Shown: piece by piece, positions 44,548-54,203 of the stretch
Layout of the letters: each line of letters opens with the position of its first letter
Position numbering within the stretch: position 1 is the stretch's first letter
NCBI GenBank assembly: GCA_024698045.1
Contig: JAILRS010000039.1
Location: forward strand, 62,001-126,000
Origin: Selenomonadaceae bacterium
Lineage (GTDB): Bacteria; Bacillota; Negativicutes; Selenomonadales; Selenomonadaceae
Length of the DNA: 64,000 nucleotides
Direction: 5' to 3'
Program-made: the position numbers and the translations under genes
The notes under the pieces: model-generated
What the model saw: only the letters and a program-made list of their open reading frames with translations
Told to the model about the DNA's origin: nothing
Database searches by the model: none

Positions 44548-45318
44548 ATGAAAATTGAGAGAATCAGTCAAATAACCAAACTCCTCAAGGAGAGGACTCG
44601 CATATCGCTTGACGAACTTTGTGAAACGTTCAAAGTGTCGAAGAATACGATAAGACGCGACATAGCCGAATTGGAGAAACAGGGGATAATTCGCAAAGTT
44701 TACGGCGGCATTGTCCTCGACGAAACAAAAATGACGTCGGCGGAATCATTCGCTACACGGGAGATTTTGCACATCGACGCAAAGAAAAAAATCGCCGCCG
44801 CCGCCGCGGATTTCGTAAAAGACGGCGAAGTTATTTACATTGATTCCGGTACGACCGCCATGCATCTTCTGCCGTTTATCGCCGACAAACAATTCTTGAC
44901 GATTGTCACGGCAAGTGTTTACGTCCTCGATTTGGCGACGCGCTACAGTAACTTGAATGTCATAGCGACGGGCGGAAACCTTCAGGCGCATGCCAAAGCC
45001 TTCGTGGGGCCTGCCGTACTCGATTGTATTCGCAATTATAATTTCTCAAAAATTTTCTTGACGTGTATCGGCATTTCTCTTGAGCACGGTGCGACAAACG
45101 CCTCGCCGCTCGAATACGAAATAAAACGCGAACTCATGAAGAAAAAATGTCCGAAATATTTACTCGCCGATAAATCCAAATTTGATATCGCATCTCTTAT
45201 GACCTACAGCGATTTGAAAAATATTGACTGTATCATTACCGACAAAGAGCCCGACGAAAAATATGTCAAGTATTTCGCCGATAATAATGTCAAATTGGTT
45301 TTGCCGTCGAATACTTAA
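44548..45318 (+). CDS. DeoR/GlpR-family transcriptional regulator (second)
   Basis: Second regulator of the family, 256 residues. The helix-turn-helix reads ISLDELCETFKVSKNTIRRDI, then LEKQGIIRKVYGGIV, the classic DeoR signature. The sensor domain has VIYIDSGTTAMHLLPFI, TIVTASVYVL, VIATGGNLQAHAKAFVG and FLTCIGISLEHGATN. It has its own good promoter, with inverted TTTCG/CGAAA sequences around it. ATG 44548 follows AAGGAGGAG. It differs clearly from the first DeoR protein, so the two may answer to different effectors or sets of targets. Confidence 0.92.
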   Translation: MKIERISQITKLLKERTRISLDELCETFKVSKNTIRRDIAELEKQGIIRKVYGGIVLDETKMTSAESFATREILHIDAKKKIAAAAADFVKDGEVIYIDSGTTAMHLLPFIADKQFLTIVTASVYVLDLATRYSNLNVIATGGNLQAHAKAFVGPAVLDCIRNYNFSKIFLTCIGISLEHGATNASPLEYEIKRELMKKKCPKYLLADKSKFDIASLMTYSDLKNIDCIITDKEPDEKYVKYFADNNVKLVLPSNT

Positions 45319-45361
45319 TCAACGCGATAAACTTTTGATAACATTGGAAGTATAAAAATAG

Positions 45362-45398
45362 AAAAGCCGCCCGAATTTATCGAGCGGCTGAAATTTTT
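45362..45398. terminator. Bidirectional terminator between the second DeoR gene and pgi
   Basis: AGCCGCCCGA pairs with TCGAGCGGCT around a short AT loop, T-run after it and A-run before it. Confidence 0.82.
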
Positions 45399-45412
45399 TT
45401 CAGAGGGAAATT

Positions 45413-46867
45413 TTATTTGGAGGCTTTAAGCTCCTGCAGTTTCGGTCCCATGATGCGTTTGTAAGCTTCGACACCGGGCTGATTAAACGCGTCTACATTG
45501 GCAAGTTCGCCTTCGTAAGCGACGGACATAGCCAAAAGATAGAGCAGTTCGCCGAGATGATATTCGTTGAGTTCGGGCAGACTGAAACATGCATTGAAAC
45601 GATGATTTGATTTGAGCGCGTCCGCATTGGATTGGCGAGCAACTTCAAGAGCCTCACTCATCGTCACGCCGGAAATGTCGGCAAGTTTCTTCGCTTCTGG
45701 GAAGGCATTCGGGATAACCAAATCATTCGCCCATTTCTCGACTTTGATGAATTGAACGACTTTATCTAACGCGCCTTCTTGATGTTGTTGCGTCTGCGAA
45801 TGCATATCGGTTGTGCCGACGGCAACGAGCGGCGTACGTCCGTAGCAAACTTCTTTACCGTCTTTATCGAATTGTTTGCCCAAAGATTCGGCAAGCAATT
45901 GAATATACCACTCGGACAAAGATTTCATGTAATCGCCGTAAGGCATCATGACTTCGATATTGCGCCCGTGTTTTTCGGATGCCGCGAATTTAAGAGCCGC
46001 GTTCAACATTGCAGGATTCTGCCAAATATCTTCGTTCTGGCAAGCCTTATCCATATCGCGCGCGCCCTCGAGGAATTTCTCGATATCCATGCCGATAACC
46101 GCAGCCGTAGAAAGACCGACTTCGCAGAAAACAGTAAAACGTCCGCCAACGCCGTCGGGTACCGCGAAAGTTTCCCAACCGTTTTCAACTGCCAATTGTT
46201 TCAGTAAAGTCTTTTTCTCCATATTGGGGTCTGTTACCGCAACGACTTCGACTTCAATGTTGTCGCATTTCTTGAGCGCGTCATACATAACCATAAAATT
46301 ACTCATGGTGTCGAGTGTGCCGCCGCTCTTCGACATGCACATCAACATAACTTTGATTTTGCCGCCCTTATGTTCCGCGATTGCTTTGATGTGGTCGATG
46401 ATGTCGCCCGTTCTGCGTGCGTCGATATTCTGTCCGCTGAAATAAACTTTCGGCATGCCTTTGCGTTTTTCCGCAGACCATGTATTCCAAAATTCACCGC
46501 AGAAAATATCAAACAAAACTTTGTTGCCGAGGAAGGAACCGCCGATGCCGAGCGATACGACTACGTCAACGTTGTTGCGAATGCGTTCGGTAAAATCATG
46601 CAGACGTTTGATTGACGCAGGAGAATTCAAATTAAGTTTGCCATTTTCCTCGGTGATGTAGGGCAGTTTGGAGAAATAAACTTTTTCGGGATTGCCGTCT
46701 TTGGAAAGGTGCGCTTTGATAAAACCGGTTTCGCGCATGACCTTCATTGCTTCGTGAGCCTTTTTTAAATCTTCGGCGTAGCTGTCTAAATCTGCCTGCG
46801 TGACTTTGCCTTCACCGAAAAGATTGTCGTAATCGAAAGTAAATCCGGATTTCAAAACCAATGCCAT
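45413..46867 (-). CDS. pgi: Glucose-6-phosphate isomerase
   Basis: Interconverts glucose 6-phosphate and fructose 6-phosphate; 484 residues. Phosphosugar-binding motifs: VVSLGIGGSFLGNK, MCMSKSGGTLDTMSN, the catalytic region VPDGVGGRFTVFCEVGL, and TDMHSQTQQHQEGALDKVV. The final catalytic lysine is probably in FNQPGVEAYKRIMG. GGGAG is about 10 nt before the ATG. It follows pgm with a 31-nt gap and is in the same direction, so the two form a glucose-phosphate unit linking glycogen or cell-wall precursors to glycolysis. Confidence 0.95.
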   Translation of the reverse strand: MALVLKSGFTFDYDNLFGEGKVTQADLDSYAEDLKKAHEAMKVMRETGFIKAHLSKDGNPEKVYFSKLPYITEENGKLNLNSPASIKRLHDFTERIRNNVDVVVSLGIGGSFLGNKVLFDIFCGEFWNTWSAEKRKGMPKVYFSGQNIDARRTGDIIDHIKAIAEHKGGKIKVMLMCMSKSGGTLDTMSNFMVMYDALKKCDNIEVEVVAVTDPNMEKKTLLKQLAVENGWETFAVPDGVGGRFTVFCEVGLSTAAVIGMDIEKFLEGARDMDKACQNEDIWQNPAMLNAALKFAASEKHGRNIEVMMPYGDYMKSLSEWYIQLLAESLGKQFDKDGKEVCYGRTPLVAVGTTDMHSQTQQHQEGALDKVVQFIKVEKWANDLVIPNAFPEAKKLADISGVTMSEALEVARQSNADALKSNHRFNACFSLPELNEYHLGELLYLLAMSVAYEGELANVDAFNQPGVEAYKRIMGPKLQELKASK

Positions 46868-46898
46868 GGCTAATTCTCCCTTTCAAGAGGTAATTTAA

Positions 46899-48512
46899 TT
46901 ACACAACGGATGCGACGATATCTTGCGCTTCCTTCTGAATTTGTTTGAGATGATCCGCGCTGACAAAGCTTTCTGCGTAGACTTTGCACATATCTTCAGT
47001 GCCGGAAGGACGAGCCGCAAACCAACCTTTGTCGGTAACGACTTTCAAGCCGCCGATAGCTGCGCCGTTGCCGGGAGCCTTAGTGAATTTATCGGTAATT
47101 TTCGCGCCGGCAAGAGTATCCGCCTTGAGATTTTCGGGCGACAATTTACCCAATGCCGCTTTCTGATCGGGAGTTGCCGGGGTGTCGATACGAGCGTAAT
47201 AGCTGACGCCATAAGCATCCGTGAGTTCTTTGTGATGTTCCGACGGATTTTTGCCGGTCTTGGCTGTAATTTCGACGGCAAGCAAATCCATGATGATACC
47301 GTCTTTATCGGTCGTCCAGACAGAACCGTCTTTGCACAGGAACGACGCGCCCGCAGATTCTTCGCCGCCGAAGCCCATGGAACCATCAAATAAACCGTCA
47401 ACAAACCATTTGAAGCCGACAGGAACTTCGCAAAGTTTGCGTCCGATACCTTTGGCGACATGGTCAATCAAAGAACTCGATACAAGCGTTTTGCCGACCA
47501 TTGCGTCTTTGCTCCAACCTTCGCGGTGTGTAAACAGATAGCGAATAGCAACGGCAAGATAATGATTCGGATTCATCAAACCTTGAGGAGTGACAATGCC
47601 GTGACGGTCGTAATCAGTGTCGTTGCCGAAGGCGATATCATATTTGTCTTTGAGAGCAATCAGATTAGCCATGGCGAACGGCGAAGAACAGTCCATACGG
47701 ATTTTGCCGTCGTGATCGGGAGGCATGAACGAGAATGTATAATCGATGTTGGGATTGACAACGTTAATCGGCTTTTTGATACCGTAAACTTCATTGATTA
47801 AATCCCAATAGAAAATGCCCGAGCCGCCCAAAGGATCCGCGCCGATATTCAAACCGGAATTGACAACGGCATCCATATCGATAACTCTGCCCAATGCTTT
47901 GACATAAGGCATCATGTAATCTTGGAAGTGAACGTTATCCAATTTGATTGCGCGTTCAAAGGGAATACGTTTGATTTTGTCTACGCCCTCTTTGATGAGT
48001 TCGTTTGCACGTGCTTGAATTTTCTTGGTAGTTTCCGCGCTTGCGGGACCGCCCGTGGTCGGGTCGTATTTGATACCGCCGTCGGTCGGAGGATTATGCG
48101 ACGGGGTAATGACTATGCCGTCGGCCTTCTTTGCTTCTTTTTTCTCGTAATTGTGTTCGAGAATGATACGGGAAACAACGGGAGTCGGGACGGGTTTAAA
48201 ATCTTCCTGAAGAACCAATTCGACATTATTTGCCGCCAAAACTTCGACGCAAGAACGCAATGCAGGTTCGGAAAGAGCGTGAGTATCGGCACCGATAAAC
48301 AAAGGTCCTTGAATACCTTCGGCGGTACGATATTCGTAAACGGCTTGCGCGATAGCTAAAATGTGCTGTTCGTTGAAAGTGTGGAGTTTGGAACTTCCTC
48401 TGTGACCGGAAGTGCCGAACGCGACGCCCTGAGTTTTATTCTCGGGGTCGGGTGCCAAAGTGTAGTAATCGCTGATTAACGACGGAAGATTAACGACGGT
48501 CTTGCTCTTCAT
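46899..48512 (-). CDS. pgm: Phosphoglucomutase (alpha-D-glucose phosphate-specific)
   Basis: Interconverts glucose 1-phosphate and glucose 6-phosphate; 537 residues, as in E. coli Pgm. Motifs: [11 protein letters not shown] at the start, the phosphoserine in [17 protein letters not shown], metal-binding DTDYDRHG, sugar loop [11 protein letters not shown] and the phosphate loop [13 protein letters not shown]. It is upstream of pgi in the same operon. The start codon follows a GGGGG-type ribosome site by about 9 nt. A second, unrelated mutase gene lies just upstream at 49046. Confidence 0.95.
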   Translation of the reverse strand: MKSKTVVNLPSLISDYYTLAPDPENKTQGVAFGTSGHRGSSKLHTFNEQHILAIAQAVYEYRTAEGIQGPLFIGADTHALSEPALRSCVEVLAANNVELVLQEDFKPVPTPVVSRIILEHNYEKKEAKKADGIVITPSHNPPTDGGIKYDPTTGGPASAETTKKIQARANELIKEGVDKIKRIPFERAIKLDNVHFQDYMMPYVKALGRVIDMDAVVNSGLNIGADPLGGSGIFYWDLINEVYGIKKPINVVNPNIDYTFSFMPPDHDGKIRMDCSSPFAMANLIALKDKYDIAFGNDTDYDRHGIVTPQGLMNPNHYLAVAIRYLFTHREGWSKDAMVGKTLVSSSLIDHVAKGIGRKLCEVPVGFKWFVDGLFDGSMGFGGEESAGASFLCKDGSVWTTDKDGIIMDLLAVEITAKTGKNPSEHHKELTDAYGVSYYARIDTPATPDQKAALGKLSPENLKADTLAGAKITDKFTKAPGNGAAIGGLKVVTDKGWFAARPSGTEDMCKVYAESFVSADHLKQIQKEAQDIVASVV

Positions 48513-48578
48513 AAAAAAAATCCCCCTTTGTACAGAAAACTTATTGACACGCTCTGAGGAGCGGATACGGCTGAATTT

Positions 48579-49046
48579 TTACCAACTGTAATTATTTATC
48601 TTCCCGAATATCGGAGAATTGGCATAGGCAGAAATTTCATTTGCCTGACTTACATATATAACCTTAGCGATTTTGCGGACGATTTCGCCCGTCAATCTGT
48701 CGGCAACGGGTACAACCACAAAGTCGTTAATTTGCACGTCGGGATTATTTCCCAAAAGATAGTCGTAGCGTTTTTTGCCGTGTTTCTTGAATATGACTTG
48801 AATAAATTTTTTACCCAAAGTCGGCGGAATTTCCGGGCGCGGCATTTGTTGTCGTGTGGATTGCGGCGATGGCAATATCAATGCGATTTGATTCTTCAAC
48901 CGAAAAATTTCTTCGTCACGTTGCGCCAAAATTTGGTTGAGCGTACGAATTTCTTCGTTACGTTTCAAAATTTCCCGATTGTTTTTGTTAGTCAAGTACA
49001 TAAATACGCCGAGCGCACACATCAAAACGGTAATGACTACTTCCAT
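48579..49046 (-). CDS. Unknown membrane-anchored coiled-coil protein with small beta domain
   Basis: Protein of 155 residues that I cannot assign. It has one N-terminal TM helix (VVITVLMCALGVFMYLT), a coiled coil at about 20-55 (EILKRNEEIRTLNQILAQRD), a proline-rich linker, then a beta-rich domain of about 75 residues. That domain includes KKHGKKRYDYLLGNNPDVQI and NDFVVVPVADRLTGEIVRKI, resembling the small SH3-like barrels seen in PriA N-terminal regions. The ATG overlaps the stop of the phosphohexomutase gene by 1 nt, so it is co-translated with it. Its role may concern the envelope. Confidence 0.7.
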   Translation of the reverse strand: MEVVITVLMCALGVFMYLTNKNNREILKRNEEIRTLNQILAQRDEEIFRLKNQIALILPSPQSTRQQMPRPEIPPTLGKKFIQVIFKKHGKKRYDYLLGNNPDVQINDFVVVPVADRLTGEIVRKIAKVIYVSQANEISAYANSPIFGKINNYSW

Positions 49047-50410
49047 TATTCGCGGATAAGCGCAAGTAATTCGTCGCGTTTTTCGGCGAGCAAAACTTTA
49101 TCGCCGCGCGTCTCCACATTCAATCTGATATATGGTTCCGTTTGCGAACTGCGCAGATTAAATCTCCATGTCGGGAAATCTACGCTCAGCCCGTCAACGT
49201 GATTGACTTCGCCCTTTGACCCGTAAATTTTTTCAATCTTATCCGTAATCTCTTTGACTTTATCAACACCGGATACGCGCGTATTAATTTCGCCAGAAAC
49301 AGGATGCGCGGCAATTCTGTCCGCCATAATTTCCGACAAAGTTTTATCGGTTTCGCTCAACATCTCAAGAATCATCAACCACGGAATCATTCCGCTGTCG
49401 CAGTAATAGAAGTCGCGGAAGTAATGATGCGAAGCCAATTCGCCGCCGTAAATCGCATTTTCCTTGCGCAGTGTATCCTTCATGTAGTTATGACCGGAAC
49501 GACACATGATTGACGAGCCGCCGAATTTTTCCGCAATCTCAATCGTATTCCATGTGGCACGAGGATCGTAAATGACTTTTTCGCCGGGATGTTTCTTCAA
49601 TAATTCTTCGGCAAGCAATCCGACCATGTAATAGCCTTCGATAAATTCGCCGTGTTCATCAAAGAGGAAACAACGATCGAAATCACCGTCAAAGGCAACG
49701 CCGCAAACCGCGCCGCTTTCGACAACTGCCTTGGAAGTTTCTTCGCGTGAATCATGCAGCAGAGGATTCGGGACACCGTTGGGAAAATATCCGTTGGTAT
49801 TGTTATGAACTTTGATGATATCGAACGGCAGAAATTTTTCTATCTCGTTAATGATAGGTCCTGCCGAGCCGTTGCCCGTGTTGATGACAACTTTGAGCGG
49901 CTTAAGCTTTTTGATATCTACGTAAGACAAAAGACGTTTAATATAATCGGGCTGAATATCAATTCTGTAAACAGTGCCCGTAGCTTTGCGGAAAGACCAA
50001 TCGCGATTTTCATCGGATACGGCAGATTTTATTTCGCCCAATCCGCTTTGAGGAGATACGGGACGCGCTCCCTTCTTGACGAATTTCATGCCGTTGTACT
50101 CTTGCGGATTATGTGATGCGGTAATCATGATGCCGCCGTCAAAATCGTTAAAGCCCGTCGCGAAATAAATCATCTCGGTACCGCATTGCCCGATATCGTA
50201 AACATCACAACCTGCCTCGGTAAGTCCGCGACAAAGAGCGTCGTTGAGCGTAGGCCCCGACAGCCGAATATCATGACCCACCGCGACTTTCTTCGCACCG
50301 AAAATTTCGGGGAACACTCTGCCTACTCGATAAGCCAATTCCTGATTTATGCTTTCGGGATAAATTCCGCGAATATCATACGCACCGAATCCGGAGACAT
50401 TTACCGCCAT
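49046..50410 (-). CDS. Phosphomannomutase/phosphoglucomutase (AlgC/ManB type)
   Basis: Alpha-D-phosphohexomutase of about 454 residues making mannose 1-phosphate or glucose 1-phosphate for envelope polysaccharides. Motifs: FGAYDIRGIYPESIN, the phosphoserine in GIMITASHNPQEYNGMKF, metal loop FDGDFDRCFLFDE, sugar loop YGGELASHHYF (the GEMS-like element) and the phosphate loop LRSSQTEPYIRLN. ATG 50410 has AGGAG 10 nt upstream; an ATG at 50428 contains the ribosome site itself. It is followed by the coiled-coil protein gene and lies downstream of the terminator of the 5'-nucleotidase gene. Confidence 0.92.
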   Translation of the reverse strand: MAVNVSGFGAYDIRGIYPESINQELAYRVGRVFPEIFGAKKVAVGHDIRLSGPTLNDALCRGLTEAGCDVYDIGQCGTEMIYFATGFNDFDGGIMITASHNPQEYNGMKFVKKGARPVSPQSGLGEIKSAVSDENRDWSFRKATGTVYRIDIQPDYIKRLLSYVDIKKLKPLKVVINTGNGSAGPIINEIEKFLPFDIIKVHNNTNGYFPNGVPNPLLHDSREETSKAVVESGAVCGVAFDGDFDRCFLFDEHGEFIEGYYMVGLLAEELLKKHPGEKVIYDPRATWNTIEIAEKFGGSSIMCRSGHNYMKDTLRKENAIYGGELASHHYFRDFYYCDSGMIPWLMILEMLSETDKTLSEIMADRIAAHPVSGEINTRVSGVDKVKEITDKIEKIYGSKGEVNHVDGLSVDFPTWRFNLRSSQTEPYIRLNVETRGDKVLLAEKRDELLALIRE

Positions 50411-50581
50411 ACTTTGCACGCTCCTCATAAAAAGTTTTCTTGCCTCACTTACGTAACTGCCTTTTGTATTCTATTCACGTAACTTTTTTCCTGTCAAATT
50501 AGCAGAATTTTTTTTACAAAACTTTTGTGATATCCTGCGCGATTAAAGTTGACTGCTTACCATAAAAAATTTTTATCGGCG

Positions 50582-50633
50582 CAAAAAAATCGGGCAACGT
50601 CTGCACAAAATTTCTCCGTGCGGATTATGCCCG
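50582..50633 (-). terminator. Terminator after the 5'-nucleotidase gene
   Basis: Minus strand: CGGGCA pairs with TGCCCG, with an inner CGCAC/GTGCA-type stem, and is followed by ATTTTTTT. The rest of 50411-50662 contains no gene I can support. Confidence 0.72.
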
Positions 50634-50662
50634 TCAACTTTCGTATGTAATTGTTATTCGGC

Positions 50663-52180
50663 TTATTCTTTCGGGAGGCGTGTGATTCTTCCTACCTTGA
50701 TATTTTTCATGCCTACTTTGTCTAAGTACTCGGCAAAAATTTCGTCGACCGTATTGAATTGCCCAATCATGTGTAAACCTTTGAGCATGTCATAACCGTC
50801 GCCGCCAACGAACTGAAAATCAATTGTGGCTATCGTGTAATATTTTTCTTCATCAAGCGGTTTACCGTTAATCAAAATTTCCGTGACACGTTGTTTAGGC
50901 GGCAAAGTGGAATCATATGTGAAAGTTATGCCGCTGACGTTGAGGAATCCGCCGAAAGACGAGGGATAAAATTCTACCGAATGCTCCAACATTTCGCGAA
51001 TAGTCGAGCCTTGAATTTCGGCAACCTTAACGATATCGCCGAACGGGAAAATCGCAAGGACATCACGCTTGGTAATTTTTCCTTCGGGCAATCCCGTACG
51101 GAGTCCGCCGGCATTCGCTATTGCTATATCGCTCTTTGTCGCCCAACGAAATGCATCTGCGGTCAAGTTACCCAATTCGGATTCGTTGCGGCGCACAAAA
51201 ACAGTTTCCGCTTTTAATTCCCTGTCGCTTTTGCCCACAACCGTACTCAAAATTTTTTCTGCTTCGGCATTGGCTTTATCCAATATTTCCAAAACTTTTT
51301 TATCGGGTTCGGGCGCAATCGCTTTGACTTCTTCGGCGTCTAACAATTCGGCTTTTTTGTAAGTGATTTTGTTATCTTCAACCTCAAGCGTGACACGCCC
51401 CAAATAATGTTCGTAACAACCTGTTTGCGCAATTAAAGTTTCGTTGACAAGTTCGCCGTCAAAAAAAGTCGTGTGGCTGTGTCCGTCGATGATTATGTCA
51501 ATGCCTTCCGTTTCGCGCGCGATTCGTTCGCTTGTGTATTCAGAACTTGCATCGACGCCCATATGCATTAACGCAATCAAGACATCACATTGCGGACGGA
51601 GAATTTTAATCATCTTGTTTGCGGTATCCACGGGATTTAAAAATTTGATTGTCTTGACGCCTTCGGGATTTGTCTTGTAAGCACATTCGGGCGTAGACAG
51701 ACCGAACACACCGATTTTTACGCCGTCAAGCTCAAAAATTTTGTACGGAGTGAATAAAAGTTTGCCGCCCTTTTTGTAAACGACATTGGCATCAAGCAAC
51801 GGGAAATTTAAACCTTTGACAAGTTTTTCAAGTTGTTTACTGCCGTAATTGAAATCGTGATTGCCTGCGGTCATTGCGTCGTATCCTGCTTCGTTGAGAA
51901 TCGGGACAATATTTTCGCCCTTACTCATAGTGATAACGGGCAGACCATGAAAAGTATCGCCTGCATCAAGCCAAAGTGTAGCCGGATTTTTTTCCTTGAT
52001 CGTTTTAACCGCCGCCGCCATCTGCGCAAGCCCGATACTTTTGCCGCCGTCGTCCGTATCTTGAATACGCGCGTGCATATCGTTCGTGTGGAAAATCACA
52101 ACCTGCGTTGCCGAACATACGGCAGAACCGAAAATCAAAGTGCAAACTGTCAACAGTACGCCGAAAAAATTTTTCAACAT
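50663..52180 (-). CDS. Secreted 5'-nucleotidase / 2',3'-cyclic phosphodiesterase (UshA-like)
   Basis: Periplasmic metallophosphatase of 505 residues with a signal peptide (hydrophobic 6-22, cut near CSA-TQ). The N-terminal calcineurin-type domain has FHTNDMHARIQD, LWLDAGDTFHG, TAGNHDFNYG, LMHMGVD and IDGHSHT, the full set of metal ligands. The C-terminal nucleotide-binding domain (about 315-500) has RNESELGNLTADAFRWA, NAGGLRTGL and FVGGDGYDM. It salvages nucleosides and phosphate from external nucleotides. GGAGG is about 8 nt before the ATG. Its start is 15 nt after the stop of the FlgT-like gene. Confidence 0.94.
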   Translation of the reverse strand: MLKNFFGVLLTVCTLIFGSAVCSATQVVIFHTNDMHARIQDTDDGGKSIGLAQMAAAVKTIKEKNPATLWLDAGDTFHGLPVITMSKGENIVPILNEAGYDAMTAGNHDFNYGSKQLEKLVKGLNFPLLDANVVYKKGGKLLFTPYKIFELDGVKIGVFGLSTPECAYKTNPEGVKTIKFLNPVDTANKMIKILRPQCDVLIALMHMGVDASSEYTSERIARETEGIDIIIDGHSHTTFFDGELVNETLIAQTGCYEHYLGRVTLEVEDNKITYKKAELLDAEEVKAIAPEPDKKVLEILDKANAEAEKILSTVVGKSDRELKAETVFVRRNESELGNLTADAFRWATKSDIAIANAGGLRTGLPEGKITKRDVLAIFPFGDIVKVAEIQGSTIREMLEHSVEFYPSSFGGFLNVSGITFTYDSTLPPKQRVTEILINGKPLDEEKYYTIATIDFQFVGGDGYDMLKGLHMIGQFNTVDEIFAEYLDKVGMKNIKVGRITRLPKE

Positions 52181-52195
52181 GATTGCGCCTCCGGA

Positions 52196-53218
52196 TTAGA
52201 TTTTTACGTAATTGGCACCCAGTTCGATAATTCGCAGAGACATCATCTCCAATAATTTTGCAAAATCCGCGGCAGTCCCATCAAAATCGATATCCATTTC
52301 GAGTGATGTCGTCATCTTCCGCGCAAAGGCATCATTGACACCCGATATATTTTTGACTCGTTCGTTAACGGAATTGAGAGTGCCGCCCAATCGTTTAAAA
52401 GTTTCGCCCGTTATCAGTAAAGTCAAATGCCTTTCGACTTTGGCGGCAGATTTGAGCGCGGCATTTGCGATATCGTTTGCAGCGCGGCGACCTGCCAATC
52501 TCAACGAATCATTATCGCTCAAAAATTCCCCGCCGCCGAACGAATTACCTGCAAAAATAATTTCGCCCGTGTTTAACTCAATCATTCGACTTGAAATATT
52601 TACGTCATCGCCGATTTTCTTCACCTGCGCCAATACCAGACAATCCGCATGAAAATCATTCGCCAAAGTTCTGCGCAGATTTGCATCATCAGCCGCGGAA
52701 ATTATTCGCTGCTTGACCGCGCGATTAACTTGATTTATATCAACCGTACGCGTAAAGCCTTGCCGTTTGAGTGCGGAAATAATTTCGTTCTCCACGTCGA
52801 CACAGCGATTACCGTAAGAATCGAAAGCCGCCACCGCTACACGAGGATTATCCGCATTAAAATCAACCAGCGATTTTTTTTGTAAATCGTTCAGTCGCGA
52901 AGAAAGTTTTTTGTCGTCGATATCGGCGCGAATTTCAGTAACAAAAATTCCGTTAATCACGCGTGACGAAATGACTTCCCAACTTGAAATATATCCGCTG
53001 CTGTCGATTGAATTTTCATCGGTTATTACCATGGAATTTTTGACAATCGTTTTGGAATTTACTACCGCGCCCAATTTCTGTTCAACGGCCGCGCGCATCG
53101 CATCACGGATTGCCATTCGTTCGGTATTACCGCGCCCGACTGCCGTGACAATCTCCGCCGAACATGTCCCGAAAGTCATCAGCATTGTTAAAGTTATCGC
53201 CGTCAAAAAATTTTTCAC
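52196..53218 (-). CDS. Secreted FlgT-N-domain protein (paralogue of the protein at 5335-6426)
   Basis: Exported protein of about 340 residues with a signal peptide (MKNFLTAITLTMLM, cut near CSA-EI). Residues about 22-105 match the FlgT N-terminal pattern (IVTAVGRGNTERMAIRDAMR, then SKTIVKNSMVITDENSIDSS). A TolB-like middle (about 115-255) has PRVAVAAFDSYGNR and ADCLVLAQVKKIGDDV. A small C-terminal alpha/beta unit follows. The layout matches the protein at 5335-6426, although overall identity is low. GTG 53218 has AAGGTGG about 8 nt upstream. It lies between rmlA and the 5'-nucleotidase gene in an envelope-related operon. Confidence 0.75.
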   Translation of the reverse strand: MKNFLTAITLTMLMTFGTCSAEIVTAVGRGNTERMAIRDAMRAAVEQKLGAVVNSKTIVKNSMVITDENSIDSSGYISSWEVISSRVINGIFVTEIRADIDDKKLSSRLNDLQKKSLVDFNADNPRVAVAAFDSYGNRCVDVENEIISALKRQGFTRTVDINQVNRAVKQRIISAADDANLRRTLANDFHADCLVLAQVKKIGDDVNISSRMIELNTGEIIFAGNSFGGGEFLSDNDSLRLAGRRAANDIANAALKSAAKVERHLTLLITGETFKRLGGTLNSVNERVKNISGVNDAFARKMTTSLEMDIDFDGTAADFAKLLEMMSLRIIELGANYVKI

Positions 53219-53249
53219 AGGAATCGCCACCTTAACAAGCGCGAAGAAA

Positions 53250-54131
53250 TTATCTGCCGTGTTTCGCCAATCGTTGCAGATATTTGCCGTAATCGTTTTT
53301 GGCGAGCGGTTCGGCTAATCTCAAAAGTTGTTCTTCGTCGATATAGCCCATACGATACGCAATTTCTTCCACGCAGGAAATTTTTAAACCTTGACGCGTT
53401 TGAATGGTATGGACAAAGGATCCGGCTTGCAAAAGCGATTCATGAGTACCGGTATCGAGCCATGCATAACCGCGCCGCATTTTTTCGACACGAAGACTTT
53501 CGCGCTCAAGATAAACTTTGTTGACGTCGGTTATCTCCAATTCGCCGCGCGCTGAAGGTTTGATAGACTTCGCCACATCTACGATTTGATTGTCGTAAAA
53601 GTAGAGACCCGTCACAGCGTAATTTGAACGGGGTTCTTTCGGTTTTTCTTCCAAGCTGACAGCTTTACCCGTTTCGCGATTAAATTCCACAACGCCGTAA
53701 TTTTGGGGATCGTTGACGTAGTAAGCGAAGACCGTCGCGCCCTCATCATGGGAGGCGGCACGTTGAACGAGTTTGGCGAAATCCGAGCCGTAGAAAATAT
53801 TATCACCCAAAACCAACGCGCAACCTTCGCCGTTAATAAATTCCTCGCCGATTAAAAATGCCTGCGCAAGTCCTTCGGGTTTCGGCTGTACCGCGTAAGA
53901 AATTTGCAAGCCAAGTTGTTTACCGTCGCCCAACAGTGCTTTGAACAGCGGATTATCTTGCGGCGTCGTGATTATCAAAATTTCCCGTATGCCTGCCAAC
54001 ATCAAAGTAGACAGCGGATAATAAATCATAGGCTTATCGAAAACCGGCATCAATTGTTTGGATACAACTTCGGTGAGCGGATAAAGGCGCGTACCCGAAC
54101 CGCCTGCCAAAATTATTCCCTTGCGTATCAT
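53250..54131 (-). CDS. rmlA: Glucose-1-phosphate thymidylyltransferase RmlA
   Basis: Makes dTDP-glucose, the first step toward dTDP-rhamnose and other deoxysugars for surface polysaccharide; about 293 residues. Motifs: [16 protein letters not shown] (nucleotide loop), [53 protein letters not shown] and the typical ending [13 protein letters not shown] 54131 has AAGGGGG 8 nt upstream; the longer open frame lacks a ribosome site. No rmlB, C or D gene is in the window. It appears to lead an operon with the FlgT-like and nucleotidase genes. Confidence 0.95.
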   Translation of the reverse strand: MIRKGIILAGGSGTRLYPLTEVVSKQLMPVFDKPMIYYPLSTLMLAGIREILIITTPQDNPLFKALLGDGKQLGLQISYAVQPKPEGLAQAFLIGEEFINGEGCALVLGDNIFYGSDFAKLVQRAASHDEGATVFAYYVNDPQNYGVVEFNRETGKAVSLEEKPKEPRSNYAVTGLYFYDNQIVDVAKSIKPSARGELEITDVNKVYLERESLRVEKMRRGYAWLDTGTHESLLQAGSFVHTIQTRQGLKISCVEEIAYRMGYIDEEQLLRLAEPLAKNDYGKYLQRLAKHGR

Positions 54132-54203
54132 TGGAAATTCCCCCTTAGGTATTAAAATTTTTGCTGACTGTATTTGCGCCATGCGCGGAAAATTTTTTAT
54201 CGA

